Below, piece by piece: positions 22,754 to 32,435 of a stretch of 64,000 nt of DNA. Positions within the stretch are counted from its first letter, which is position 1, and each line of letters opens with the position of its first letter. The translations under genes were made by a program, and so were the position numbers. Location of the stretch: contig CM054138.1 of assembly GCA_028751875.1 (NCBI GenBank), positions 42,778,813-42,842,812 on the forward strand. The letters run 5' to 3'. The stretch is from Rapana venosa (taxonomy: Eukaryota; Mollusca; Gastropoda; Neogastropoda; Muricidae). The notes below the pieces were generated by a model, which saw only the letters and a program-made list of their open reading frames with translations, had not been told where the DNA came from and searched no databases.

Positions 22754-23153
22754 ATGGCTTCCTTAGTGATGATGGTTGGTAGTGCTGTAGTTAAAGCACT
22801 TGCTTTTACAGGTAGCAACTACTTGTTTTCTAAACTTCATACAGATGAAGAAAGGAAGAGACACGATAAAGCAATAGAACAACTGAACAGATCACAGGCA
22901 GAATAGGAAAGACAAAGAATTGCTCAGTTAGACTTTATTAATGAAAAACTTGTGAACAAGGACATGCCACAAAAACCTTTTCTGATGTTGGCAATTAAGA
23001 AGTACTACATTGTGACAGGCAGACAACTATTTCCTATTACTAAACCACAGCTTGTGATTATTATCAGCCCACGAAACCCAGAAGAAGGGTGATATTGCAT
23101 TCATTGAGGTGGGCATGACAATTGCATATTTCTTAGCACAGAAGCTTGGTTAA
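22754..23153 (+). pseudogene. conserved Polinton small protein, broken
   Basis: The protein begins MASLVMMVGSAVVKALAF, a hydrophobic N-terminus, then NYLFSKLHTDEERKRHDKAIEQLNRSQAE, a charged helical stretch, and later RQRIAQLDFINEKL. It ends in a hydrophobic tail. I recall proteins with this architecture (hydrophobic start, EERKRHD helix, LDFIN motif, C-terminal hydrophobic patch) from animal Polinton/Maverick elements. Here a TAG interrupts it after SQAE and there is a frame change near 23090. Its role in the element is not known to me. Confidence 0.6.
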
Positions 23154-23188
23154 CCAATAGGCAATTTTTTTATTATTATATTAGAACA

Positions 23189-24138
23189 ATGGATGCCAAA
23201 CTCTCTAAGGTCTACTACACACTAAAAGGGTACTGGAAAGGACAGACAGCTATTAACAAACTGAGCATTGCAGCAGGAGTAAGTTTTGAAGTAGCAAAGA
23301 AGTGGCTGTCTAAACAAGCAATATGGCAGATCTATTTACCTGCTCCAAGGCACAATAACAGACCCTCCTTCATCAACATAAAGCCAAATGATACTCATCA
23401 AATAGACCTTTTATTTTTACCCCATTACACAATCAGAAGAAAGAGGTATAGGCATGCACTGACTGTGGTGGACGCAGCTTCTAGGTATAAAGATGCAGAG
23501 CCCCTTACTGCAACCACAGTTGCTTTGCAGGAGATCTATAGACGCGGCCCATTAAAGTATCCCAGACTTATCCAGTGTTATGATGGAAAAGAGTTTAAAG
23601 GAACATTTAATCAACTGTTACTGAAGCATCGAGTAGCAATAAAAAGAGGCATACCAGGCAATCACAAGATCTCAAGCACTGGTTGAAAACTTTAACAAGC
23701 TATTATCAGAAAGACTGTTTGCATATCAGTACCACCAAGAAATCATGACCCCAGGCACACTAAACACAGAGTGGGTAAGAAGACTGCCTGCAGTTTTGAG
23801 AGCAATGAACTCTGAAGTAACTAGAGCCACAGGTTCAAAACCTGCGGATGCCATCAAACACAAAACAATACAGCAGCACAACCAAACAACACCCTCTAAG
23901 CAACCACTAATACCCTTAGGGAAAAAACAGTTAGATATTTGTATGCTCCTGGAGAAGTGGAAGCCAGCAACAGTGGCAAGCGAGCAACAGATCCCATCTG
24001 GAGCATGGACACTTATGAAATAAAAAAGTTGTGGAGATGGATCCTCCTATTTATTATTTGTCACTACCTGCACCACAGGGAGCTTTTGTTAGAGAGGAAC
24101 TGCAGCTAGTACCACCTAATACTGTTCCGCTTCAGTAA
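23189..24138 (+). pseudogene. Polinton/Maverick retrovirus-like integrase
   Basis: A DDE integrase that would join element ends to host DNA. The N-terminal region (VYYTLKGYWKGQTAI, WLSKQAIWQIYLPAP) is typical of Polinton integrases. The catalytic core shows the first Asp in THQIDLLF (codon 23405), VVDAASRYKDAEPL, the second Asp in IQCYDGKEF (codon 23582) and the Glu in LVENFNK (codon 23685). The Asp-Asp distance is 59 residues. A one-base frameshift near 23665 separates the Glu from the two Asp. RLPAVLRAMNSEVTR and SKPADAIK follow. A second frameshift near 23935 precedes the C-terminal chromodomain-like part, which ends with FVREELQLVPP at the stop 24136-24138. Two lesions make it inactive. 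It converges on a minus-strand gene end at 24116. Confidence 0.88.
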
Positions 24139-24271
24139 GGTAGGCTACTATTTCATCAGAAGTAAGTGACTGCATGGTCTCATTTAACTGTTTTTTAATA
24201 TGACGCCTTGGCACGCTTTTGATAGCAATGAAGCTTTTTGGACTCACTCTCATCATAGTGACATATCCTAG
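24116..24271 (-). pseudogene. C-terminus of a convergent Polinton gene, cut by the LTR
   Basis: The minus strand has an open frame from the LTR junction at 24271 to a TAG at 24116-24118, about 51 codons, including SPKSFIAIKSVPRRHIKKQ and TSDEIVAYLTEAEQ. It overlaps the integrase 3' end tail to tail. It stays open right up to the first LTR base, as expected if the gypsy insertion broke a gene. I do not recognise the protein. Met codons at 24254-24256 and 24251-24253 are probably internal. Confidence 0.5.
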
Positions 24272-25491
24272 TGTTATAGTGTGCACTTTGCGCACTATAA
24301 TGTCTGAACTACAACCCCCCTTTCCTTACCCTCTCCCCCCCCCCCCCTTCTAAAAAGAACTGTTCAACTTGGTTAGACTTCATGATTTGCTTAGTTCAGC
24401 AATTCCAAAGACAAAGTTAGGTTTCTTTGACAACCTAACAGTGTTACAGTGTTGTGTCCAAACAAACAACTTCTCAGTCTGTTTGGATGCCCATGGTTGT
24501 GGGCTGAGGATTCTTTTAATCCACTTGAGATTGCTAGGGAGGCCCATTGGGGTCTGTGTTGGCGGCCGGCGCCTGCCGGGCCCTTTTCTTCCTTTTGGTG
24601 TCCAGCATGTCTCGTGAGTGAGTTTGGGCATTGGCAAACCAATCCATATGTGAAATTGTCACTCTCTTAACTTAGGTGTCCCTTGAGTGTCTCAGTGGAC
24701 TGGAAAGCTGGTAAACAAGTGAGGCCTAGGTACTGTTGCACCATCCCTCACCTGAAGTGTCCAACATGTCTCCCTGAGCTAGGAGACTTGGCAACTTAAT
24801 TGTGGTGGTATAGGTAAGTGGTATTACACATAGACCTATAGTCCTAGAGCTAGCCCCCCCCCCCTCCCCCCCAGATTCCATCTCATTAACAGTCCCTTTG
24901 TTGGCTACATCAGAGTCCTCTCTATTCATGGCCTGAGTCCTTGTAGTCAGTATGTCCAGTGGAACAGTCATGTAATAAACACTTCAGAGCTTGCTACAGG
25001 TAGTCTTATTCAACAGTCTTGCAGGCCTCTTTCTTGTTGAATAGCATCCCCCCTTCTTCTCTCTATTACTCCCCCCCCCTTTCCTCTAGCAAATCAGCAG
25101 ATTTGTCTTGGTGTCAGGTTATTGTTTGTCAGCTGATGTGATGTGTGGTTAGGATTTGTTCAGTCTCAGTTTCCAAATGTATTCATTGGTCAGTTGGTCC
25201 TGCAACTGAACCAACATAACAGGGTGTACATGGCATTTTAAAGTCTTTCTCTTGCTGTCTGTCTGAGGCAACTTTCTTCTGGAGTTAGGCTGCTGTGTGG
25301 TGAAATGACAGAATGACTTAGAAGGAAACAGAAGTTTTGTTCTCCTGCTTGAGCTGTGTGTGTTGTTGGTAGATAAAAATAAAAAGTGTTACCATAACAC
25401 CCCTGCGTGGCCTCACATCATTCCTTTGAGTGTGGAGTGCCAGTGTCCTAACATTCCTATCCCCCGAACCTTCACTGTTCACCCTCCAACA
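24272..25491 (+). mobile_element. 5' LTR of Ty3/gypsy retrotransposon (copy A)
   Basis: Starts TGTTATAG and ends CCAACA, giving the usual TG...CA ends, followed by AT and the primer site. Its first 854 bp are nearly identical to the right-hand repeat starting at 30594. An AATAAA polyadenylation signal lies at 24974-24979. The first 30 bp form an inverted repeat. The last 366 bp (from about 25126) do not match the right-hand repeat, although they match the corresponding part of copy B. The five bases before the LTR are CCTAG; no matching target duplication could be found on the right. Confidence 0.85.
24274..24300 (+). repeat. inverted repeat at the LTR tip
   Basis: TTATAGTGTGC and GCGCACTATAA flank a 5-base loop, pairing over 11 bp with one T-G mismatch. 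It is present in all readable LTR starts (24274, 30596, and near 58550 on the minus strand in slightly altered form). Confidence 0.85.
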
Positions 25492-25493
25492 AT

Positions 25494-25511
25494 TGGCGTC
25501 GTCGACAGGAT
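25494..25511 (+). promoter_or_regulatory. primer binding site, probably tRNA-Ser
   Basis: TGGCGTCGTCGACAGGAT lies two bases after the LTR. Its complement ends in GACGACGCCA, giving CCA, discriminator G and an acceptor stem like that of animal tRNA-Ser genes. The tRNA assignment is from memory of tRNA-Ser 3' ends and should be checked against this genome's tRNAs. Copy B keeps the site with small deletions (63636-63653, minus strand). Confidence 0.6.
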
Positions 25512-25558
25512 TGGCAGGAAACGACCTAGAAAAGAAAACACACAGCCTCACTTACAGG

Positions 25559-26432
25559 ATGGCAGAGAACGGAGACCAACCAAGGACCACGCAGTGGTGG
25601 GCGCCACCCAAACTTCCCTATTTCTCCGGAGAGTCAGCTGACGGGCCTGCAGAGGACTTCGTCAATGAAGTCACCAGAGTACTAGCATCATACTCCATAC
25701 CAGAGCCAATGGCGGTGGAATTCATAATCCGTCACCTGCAAGGGAAAGCTAGAAGAGAGATACTGAGCCGTGAAGGAAATGACTCATCAGAGAAGGTGTT
25801 AAAGACATTGAGCAACACCTTTGGGGACAGACGACCACTGACGTCACTGATGTCGGTTTTTCACAGCCTGCACCAACTCCCGGCTCAGTCTGTGCTGGAA
25901 TATGCACAGGCTCTCAGAGCCTTGGGACCAGGCCAGAGCCAGAGACAAGAAGAGCATCTCGGGAGAGATGCTGCGTGACAGATTCATCGAGGACCTGATG
26001 TCAACCCAGCTCAAAAGAGAACTCCGAAGGCTCGTGAGAGAAAAGGACGGAATGACATTTTTCACCATCAGAGACGAGGCTCTGCGGTGGACCAGGGAAG
26101 AAGGGGACCCAATGGAAGCATCACCCCCAATGACCTCATCGGTGTTTCAGCAGCATCTGTCTCCTCCAGCCCAAGCTCCGCAACTGGCTCAACTGCAGCA
26201 ACAAGTGGCCACATTGACGGCCACAGTTGAGGCGTTGCAGACTTCCTTGAAGTCTCTGACTGAGCGCCTTGAGTCGAGGGACCCCGCGGCACCACCAGCT
26301 CCCCGATGGACGTGGACCCGGCCATCACACAGTAGATGCTTCTACTGTCACAAGGAAGGCCACCTACGACGTGACTGCCTGAAAAGGAAGAAGGACGAGG
26401 AGAAGGCCCGAAGCAAGGAGTCGGGAAACTGA
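25559..26432 (+). pseudogene. gag: Ty3/gypsy gag (copy A), one frameshift
   Basis: Structural protein that would form the particle and bind RNA. The ATG at 25559 is the first after the primer site and the frame fits. The capsid-like region runs from WWAPPKLPYFSGE through FIIRHLQGKARREIL and FHSLHQLPAQSVLEYAQAL. A coiled-coil-like stretch rich in Gln, Leu and Thr (QLAQLQQQVATLTATVEAL) precedes a zinc knuckle CFYCHKEGHLRRDC (CX2CX4HX4C). One base is missing in a G run near 25921 (GGG here, GGGG in copy B), shifting the frame so that the second half reads from the frame of 25902. The TGA stop is at 26430-26432, directly after the slippery heptamer. About 290 codons in all, a usual gag length. 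Confidence 0.9.
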
Positions 26433-26481
26433 CTTCCTCTGCTGTAGCCAGCCAAGCAGCGGAGGTGGACACGAGGGCTGG
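26423..26481 (+). promoter_or_regulatory. -1 ribosomal frameshift site: slippery heptamer plus H-type pseudoknot
   Basis: The heptamer GGGAAAC (26423-26429) is read in the gag frame as G GGA AAC and is followed at once by the TGA stop. After a 6-base spacer, stem 1 pairs 26436-26444 (CCTCTGCTG) with 26457-26465 (CAGCGGAGG): nine pairs including one T-G. Its loop contains CCAGCC (26448-26453), which pairs perfectly with GGCTGG at 26476-26481 to make stem 2. Connecting loops are 3, 3 and 10 bases. The pol frame is -1 to gag and open across the site. GGGAAAC is the heptamer used by the gypsy-derived mammalian gene PEG10. Function here is inferred. Confidence 0.85.
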
Positions 26482-27898
26482 TAATGTTGGCGTAACTGGA
26501 CAGTGTCCACAGACAATACTTAGTGTAGAAGGGAGGGAAGTTGAAGCTTTGGTAGACACAGGTAGTGAGGTTAGCACATTAACAGAGTCTTGGTATAGGG
26601 AACATTTGAGTAAGTTGCCTTTGCAACAAGCAACTTGGTTAAGACTGAAAGCAGCTAATGGGCTAGATATCCCTTATGTGGGGCTGTTAAAAGGGTCTGT
26701 GAAGGTGTTTGGAAAAAGTTGTAGAGCTTCTTTTCTAGTTGTCAAGGACTCTGTAGATCCTTCTACATATGCAAAGAAGTTGAGAACCCCAGCTATTCTA
26801 GGAATGAATATTTTACAACAGGTTGTGTCACCCCTTGATAAAACTAGTATGCATGACAATGTTCCACCTTGTTTACAGCCAGTCATTCATGAGGTGCGTG
26901 CCATGCATACCTCGGTGAAGGGAGTGGCAAAGGTTGTGGGTAGGACCAGGATCCCAAGCTGCAGTTTCATGGCTGTGAAGGTAAGTGGCATAGAAAAGCC
27001 ATTTAGAAATCTTGTTGCTGAGCCGTCGGGGCATACCTTACCTCCAGGTCTGCTTGTAGTTCCCACGTTAGTTGGTGCTGATAACTCCTCCAGGTATGTT
27101 AGAGTTGTCAATCTGTCTGAGGAGGATATCTATCTCCATCCTCGAACCCCTTTGGCACTGCTTCATGCAGTTGAGGAGATAGAGTCTAAGGATGCTTGTC
27201 AGTTGGAAGTTACTTCTAATGAAATCATTGTCCAGAAAGAGAAATATCCCGAGTCTCCAAAACTGGAAAAGGGTGTTGTGGTTGACCTGCCAAATTTCCC
27301 AGGTACGGCAGAGCAGAAACAGCAGGTGGTAGATCTCTTGTCCCGGTATCAGCATGTCATTGCTTCAGATGATGCTGACATTGGCTTCACGGACAGAGTT
27401 TCCCACAAGATTCGAACCACAGACGACACTCCGGTTGCTCAATCCCACCGTCCAGTAGCACCCCGTGACTTTCAGGAAGTTAAGGGGCACATTCAAGAAT
27501 TGTTGGATAAAGGGATCATTAGGGAGAACTATAGTCCATATGCTGCACCCATAGTTGTAGTGCGTAAGAAAAATGGAAAGATGCGCCTCTGTGTTGACTA
27601 CCGGCGCCTAAATAGTAAGACAGTGAAAGATGCCTATCCACTGCCTAGGATTCAGGAGAGTTTCGATGCACTATCTGGTGCAAAGTTTTTCTCAACTCTC
27701 GATCTAGCTAGTGGGTATCATCAGATAGCTATGGACCCAACAGACCAGCAGAAGACTGCTTTTATCACCCCGTTTGGCCTGTATGAGTTCACAAGAATGC
27801 CTTTTGGGCTATCTGGCGCACCTGCCACATTTCAACGCCTGATGAACTCGGCCATGTCGGACTTTCTGTTCAGCTTCTTGTTGGTCTTTTCTGGATGA
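26433..27898 (+). pseudogene. pol: Ty3/gypsy pol, protease and first half of RT (copy A)
   Basis: This frame is entered by -1 shifting from gag. The aspartic protease motif ALVDTGSEVS has its Asp codon at 26555, followed by the flap region and ILGMNIL. The reverse transcriptase begins around 27430 with FQEVKGHIQELLDKGIIR, then KKNGKMRLCVDYRRLN, the first catalytic Asp in FSTLDLASGYHQIA, and MPFGLSGAPATFQRLMN. The frame is lost at 27886-27898, within the YxDD active site, by one extra base in a T-rich run. Copy B shows the expected tyrosine codon there, so the break is specific to copy A. No dUTPase is seen. Confidence 0.92.
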
Positions 27899-28993
27899 TC
27901 TGATGATATATTCCAAGACTTTCATTGATCATTTGCAACATCTGGAGAGAGTGCTGAAGAGGATTGGTGAGACAGGGTTGAAACTCAACCTGGAGAAATG
28001 CCAGCTGTTGTGTGAAGAAGTTAGTTACCTAGGGCATACCATCTCTGCCCAAGGGTGAGCTGTCAGGTTGAGAAGACAGGGGTAGTACGGAACTGGCCTG
28101 TTCCGAAAAATGTGAGAGAGTTGCGATCTTTCCAGGGGTTTGCTGGCTACTATCGTCGCTTTGTGGCAAAGTATTCACAAACAGCAGGCCCGCTCCATAA
28201 TCTGGTCAACCAGCACTCCAAGGGCAAGAAAGGGAAGTTCGCCCCTCTTTGCAGTTCTTGGAGGAAGGAACATCAGGAGGCATTTGATTCCTTGAAACAG
28301 GCTTTGACAGGGGCAGATGTTCTAGCATTTGCAGATTTCTCCCGCCCTTTCATTCTGGAGGTAGATGCAAGCTATGAGGGGCTTGGGGCAATTCTGAGCC
28401 AGAAACAGGAAGATGGGGCCACTAGGGTGATTGCCTATGCAAGCCGTCGTTTGCGCCCCACGGAGAAAAATGAAGCTAACTACAGCAGCTTCAAGCTGGA
28501 GATGCTGGCACTGAAGTGGGCAGTGACAGAGAAGTTTAGAGGGTACTTGCTAGGATCACAGTTTGTGGTGTTTACAGACAATAACCCTCTGGCTCACTTC
28601 AAATCCTCCAAGTTAGGGGCACTGGAACAAAGATGGGCAGCCCAGCTAGCACAGTTTGATTTTGATGTCAAATATCGGCCGGGTAGGGAGAATCGAGCTG
28701 ATGCTCTGTCAAGGTTGCCTCCCCTTGTTGACATGGGTCAGAATGGTACTTGTATACCTCCTGAGGTGGCGACTGTTCAGGAGACCTGGTGTCAGAGCTT
28801 TGAAGTTTCTGAGCCGACGATGGGGTCTGGCAAGCAGACAAAACTGCTGTCTGCACTGGCTCCAGGAGACGTAGCTAGGCTACAGAGGGAAGACCCAGTA
28901 CTGGGACCGGTGGTCAAAATTTGGCCCAACAAACGCCAGGAAAACTTGGAGGTTTGGAGAGGACTTTGTCCAAGCAACATTCCAAGTTGCTGA
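27893..28993 (+). pseudogene. pol: Ty3/gypsy pol, end of RT and RNase H (copy A)
   Basis: From the LDD of the RT active site the frame continues through EKCQLLCEEVSYLGHTISAQG, then shifts by one base near 28053. This lesion is present identically in copy B, so it predates the duplication. The RT connection follows (LRSFQGFAGYYRRFV), then RNase H with its first Asp in ILEVDASYEGLGAILSQ, the Glu in FKLEMLALKWAV, the Asp in VVFTDNNPL, and YRPGRENRADALSRL. It ends near 28966-28993, where the integrase frame takes over by another shift. Confidence 0.9.
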
Positions 28994-30348
28994 TGAAAGA
29001 TGGAGTAATGTACCGGAAAGTCCAGGATTCTGTTTGGGGAGAGTCAGAGCAGTTGGTCCTTCCATCTACTCTCCGCCCAGATGTACTCCATGAGCTTCAT
29101 GACAGAATGGGTCACCAAGGGTTAGATCGCACCCTCAGCCTCTTACGGCAAAGAGTCTATTGGCCAGGCATGACTAAGGATGTGCAACAGTATATTGATG
29201 GGTGTCCTCGTTGCTTGGTCAACAAGCAGACTGTTGCAAAAACCCCTGCCGGACATATCCAGGCCAGTCGTCCACTTCAGATCTTGGCAATTGATTTTAC
29301 CAAGCTGGACATGGCAAGTGATGGCCGCGAGAATGTGCTAGTGATGACGGATGTCTTCACAAAATTCACAGTAGCTGTGCCTACAAAGAACCAGGAGGCC
29401 AACACTGTCGTTCAGGTCTTAGTGAGGGAGTGGTTCAGTCGTTATGGGGTGCCAGAGAGAATCCATAGTGATCAAGGGAGAGACTTTGAGTCTGCTCTAG
29501 TTCGTTCTCTCTGTGAGATGTATGGCATACGTAAGACCAGGACTACCCCATACCACCCACAAGGTAATGGACAGTGTGAGCGATTCAACCGCACACTTCA
29601 TGGTCTCTTGCGGACACTGTCAGCTCAACAAAAGAAAAAGTGGCCTTTCTACTTGCAAGAACTTGTGCAAGCTTACAATAACACCCCTCATTCGGCCACT
29701 GGATTCTCACCCCATTATCTCCTGTTTGGGCAAGATCCACATCTGCCAGTTGACATTTGGTTAGGACGGGAATCAGTCTCAGCTTCTTGTGCCACAGATT
29801 GGGTCCGTCAACACCGTGCAAGACTATTGGAGGCACACTCAAAAGTGCAAAATTACTATCTCAAAGTAGCTGAGGGTTGTGCAGTAGAACAACCCAAAAG
29901 AGATATATCTCTTGCAATAGGAGACTTGGTATATATCAAGAGTAGGGGAACCGGGAGGAGGAAGATCCAAGATCGATGGCTTCCAGACGTACATGTTGTT
30001 ACTGCACAACCATTTGAAGATACTCATGTGTATGTTGTGCGTCCACATGCTGGGGGGAATGAGTTCACCCTGAACCACACTGATCTCTTGCCTATCACAG
30101 GCCCAGTCATAACTCAACCAGTGGAGATGGCGATAGAAAAGCCAGCTCAACAAGTTTGGGAGGATAGTGAAGATGAGGAGGATGGATGGATTTTAATTCC
30201 AGTCCAGTCTGCTAATTCAGGTTTCAAACCACCAAATGTTCAAGGGGCCATCACTTCAACAAAACCTGATCCCCAGATACCTGCCCAAATTCCACTTCGC
30301 AGAAGTGCTCGGTTAAACAAAGGTATTCCCCCAAGTCAGATGAGCTAA
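28966..30348 (+). pseudogene. pol: Ty3/gypsy pol, integrase (copy A)
   Basis: The integrase part is open from about 28966 to the stop at 30346-30348. The zinc domain shows HELHDRMGH and CPRC (HHCC). The core carries D, D-35-E: Asp in ILAIDFTKLD (codon 29293), Asp in RIHSDQGRDFES (codon 29470) and Glu in NGQCERFNRTL (codon 29578), with 58 and 35 residues between. The C-terminal domain has LVYIKSRGTGRRKIQDRWLP, a GPY/F-like position, and ends in an acidic stretch (SEDEEDG) and RRSARLNKG. No chromodomain and no env-like gene follow. The long intact frame suggests a fairly recent element. Confidence 0.93.
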
Positions 30349-30577
30349 GCTGAAAGGGCGTGAAGGGACTCTTGATGGTAGCTCAGTATCTACTTATTTG
30401 AAAGCTAGTTTATTGGTCTTCATAGTAACTGCGTTATCTGTAAAGCTGCTTGTTAAAAGGTTGATTTTGAAGTATTTAGGACAGTTTATAAAACTTGGAC
30501 AGTTTGAAGTACTTAAAGCATGTCAGCTTCATTGTTGTTTATTTTGACAGTAAGCATGCAATGAGGACATTGCATTT
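30349..30577 (+). other. gypsy 3' untranslated leader to the 3' LTR
   Basis: About 230 bp between the pol stop and the polypurine tract, with no open frame of note. Copy B has the matching stretch. Confidence 0.7.
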
Positions 30578-30593
30578 AAAAGCTTGGGGAGTG
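30578..30593 (+). promoter_or_regulatory. polypurine tract of the gypsy element
   Basis: AAAAGCTTGGGGAGTG lies immediately 5' of the right-hand LTR start TGTTATAG. It is the expected position for priming plus-strand synthesis. The CTT interruption makes it imperfect. Confidence 0.7.
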
Positions 30594-31450
30594 TGTTATA
30601 GTGTGCACTTTGCGCACTATAATGTCTGAACTACAACCCCCCTTTCCTTACCCTCTCCCCCCCCCCCTTCTAAAAAGAACTGTTCAACTTGGTTAGACTT
30701 CATGATTTGCTTAGTTCAGCAATTCCAAAGACAAAGTTAGGTTTCTTTGACAACCTAACAGTGTTACAGTGTTGTGTCCAAACAAACAACTTCTCAGTCT
30801 GTTTGGATGCCCATGGTTGTGGGCTGAGGATTCTTTTAATCCACTTGAGACTTTAGCTAGGGAGGCCCATTGGGGTCTGTGTTGGCGGCCAGCGCCTGCC
30901 GGGCCCTTTTCTTCCTTTTGGTGTCCAGCATGTCTCGTGAGTGAGTTTGGAGCATTGGCAACCAATCCATATGTGAATTGTCACTTCTCTTAACTTAGGT
31001 GTCCTTGAGTGTCTCAGTGGACTGGAAAGCCTGGTAAACAAGTGAGGCCTAGGTACTGTTGCACCATCCCTCACCTGAAGTGTCCAACATGTCTCCCTGA
31101 GCTAGGAGACTTGGCAACTTAATTGTGGTGGTATAGGTAAGTGATATTACACATAGGCCTATAGTCCTAGAGCTAGCCCCCCCCCCCCCTCCCCCCCAGA
31201 TTCCATCTCATTAACAGTCCCTTTGTTGGCTACATCAGAGTCCTCTCTATTCATGGCCTGAGTCCTTGTAGTCAGTATGTCCAGTGGAACAGTCATGTAA
31301 TAAACACTTCAGAGCTTGCTACAGGTAGTCTTATTCAACAGTCTTGCAGGCCTCTTTCTTGTTGAATAGCATCCCCCCTTCTTCTCTCTATTACTCCCCC
31401 CCCCCTTTCCTCTAGCAAATCAGCAGATTTGTCTTGGTGTCAGGTTATTG
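30594..31450 (+). mobile_element. 3' LTR (copy A), right end replaced or diverged
   Basis: Matches 24272-25125 of the 5' LTR almost base for base, including the tip inverted repeat, the C-rich runs and AATAAA (31299-31304). After TCAGGTTATTG the two part company. The next 80 bp keep scattered similarity (TGTGTGGT, TATTCATTGGTCAG), then none is visible. Copy B's 3' LTR has the same abrupt change. So the LTR is either a chimera of two subfamilies or truncated. Confidence 0.8.
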
Positions 31451-32217
31451 GTTGTAAGTTTGTTGTGTGGTCACGATTGGCTAGTGTTGGCTCCAGGAAT
31501 TATTCATTGGTCAGCTGAAATCAGGAGTTTGGTAGGGCCAATCATTCTTCCCCACCCTACCTGAACAAGTAAAGTTAAAAGGGGCTGTCAGGCATTTTCA
31601 GTACTTCTAACCTTCCACCGACCCAGCATCTTCCAAGGCAACAGAACACAACTGAGTGGGCTGTAAGTACATATTTTTTTAACTTGTTGATTTGGCCATT
31701 TCGATCTGGGTATCCTACCCTGCAGCTAAGATTTTGCTTGGTATTGGTAGGCTGCTGCCCTTTTAGGAGTGTGGCAAGCACTGAAAATGTAAGCGGAATC
31801 AAAAGTAAATTTGATAGGCTTACTGTTTTCACAAATTGTAGGACATGAAGTTGGTATGATTTTCTGGATGTAATGGAGAAAACATAGGACTCGAATAGAC
31901 TGGGGTTCTCCACTTTCAGCCTATGTAGACTAGGAAAACTCGTAAGTTGTAGATTTCAGGCTAAGGGCAATCTAGCTAAAGATTTCTTGGAATTTGTATT
32001 AATTGATATAAGAAGTCTTGTTATTAAGGAAAGAGTGTTGAAGACTTCAAGGATAGACTTGAATGCAGTACAGGACTAGGCCTAGCTAGGCCCTTATAGA
32101 AATTGCCCAGTGAAAGTAGGCACTTCAACATGTAGGTGTGACTTGGTGTATGGTTAGTCATTGGTGTCAAAAGTGGTTAATTTGTATGTGGTTTTGTGAC
32201 ATTCTAGATTGTGCCTG

Positions 32218-32251
<34 letters not shown>

Positions 32252-32297
32252 TTTCTCTCTCTCTCTCTCTTCTTTCTCTCTCTCTCTCTCTCTCTCT

Positions 32298-32379
<82 letters not shown>

Positions 32380-32389
32380 TCCCTCTCTC

Positions 32390-32435
<46 letters not shown>

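Noticed and set aside
30349..30593. An env-like gene between pol and the 3' LTR
   Set aside because: Only about 230 bp, with no open frame, signal peptide or membrane span.
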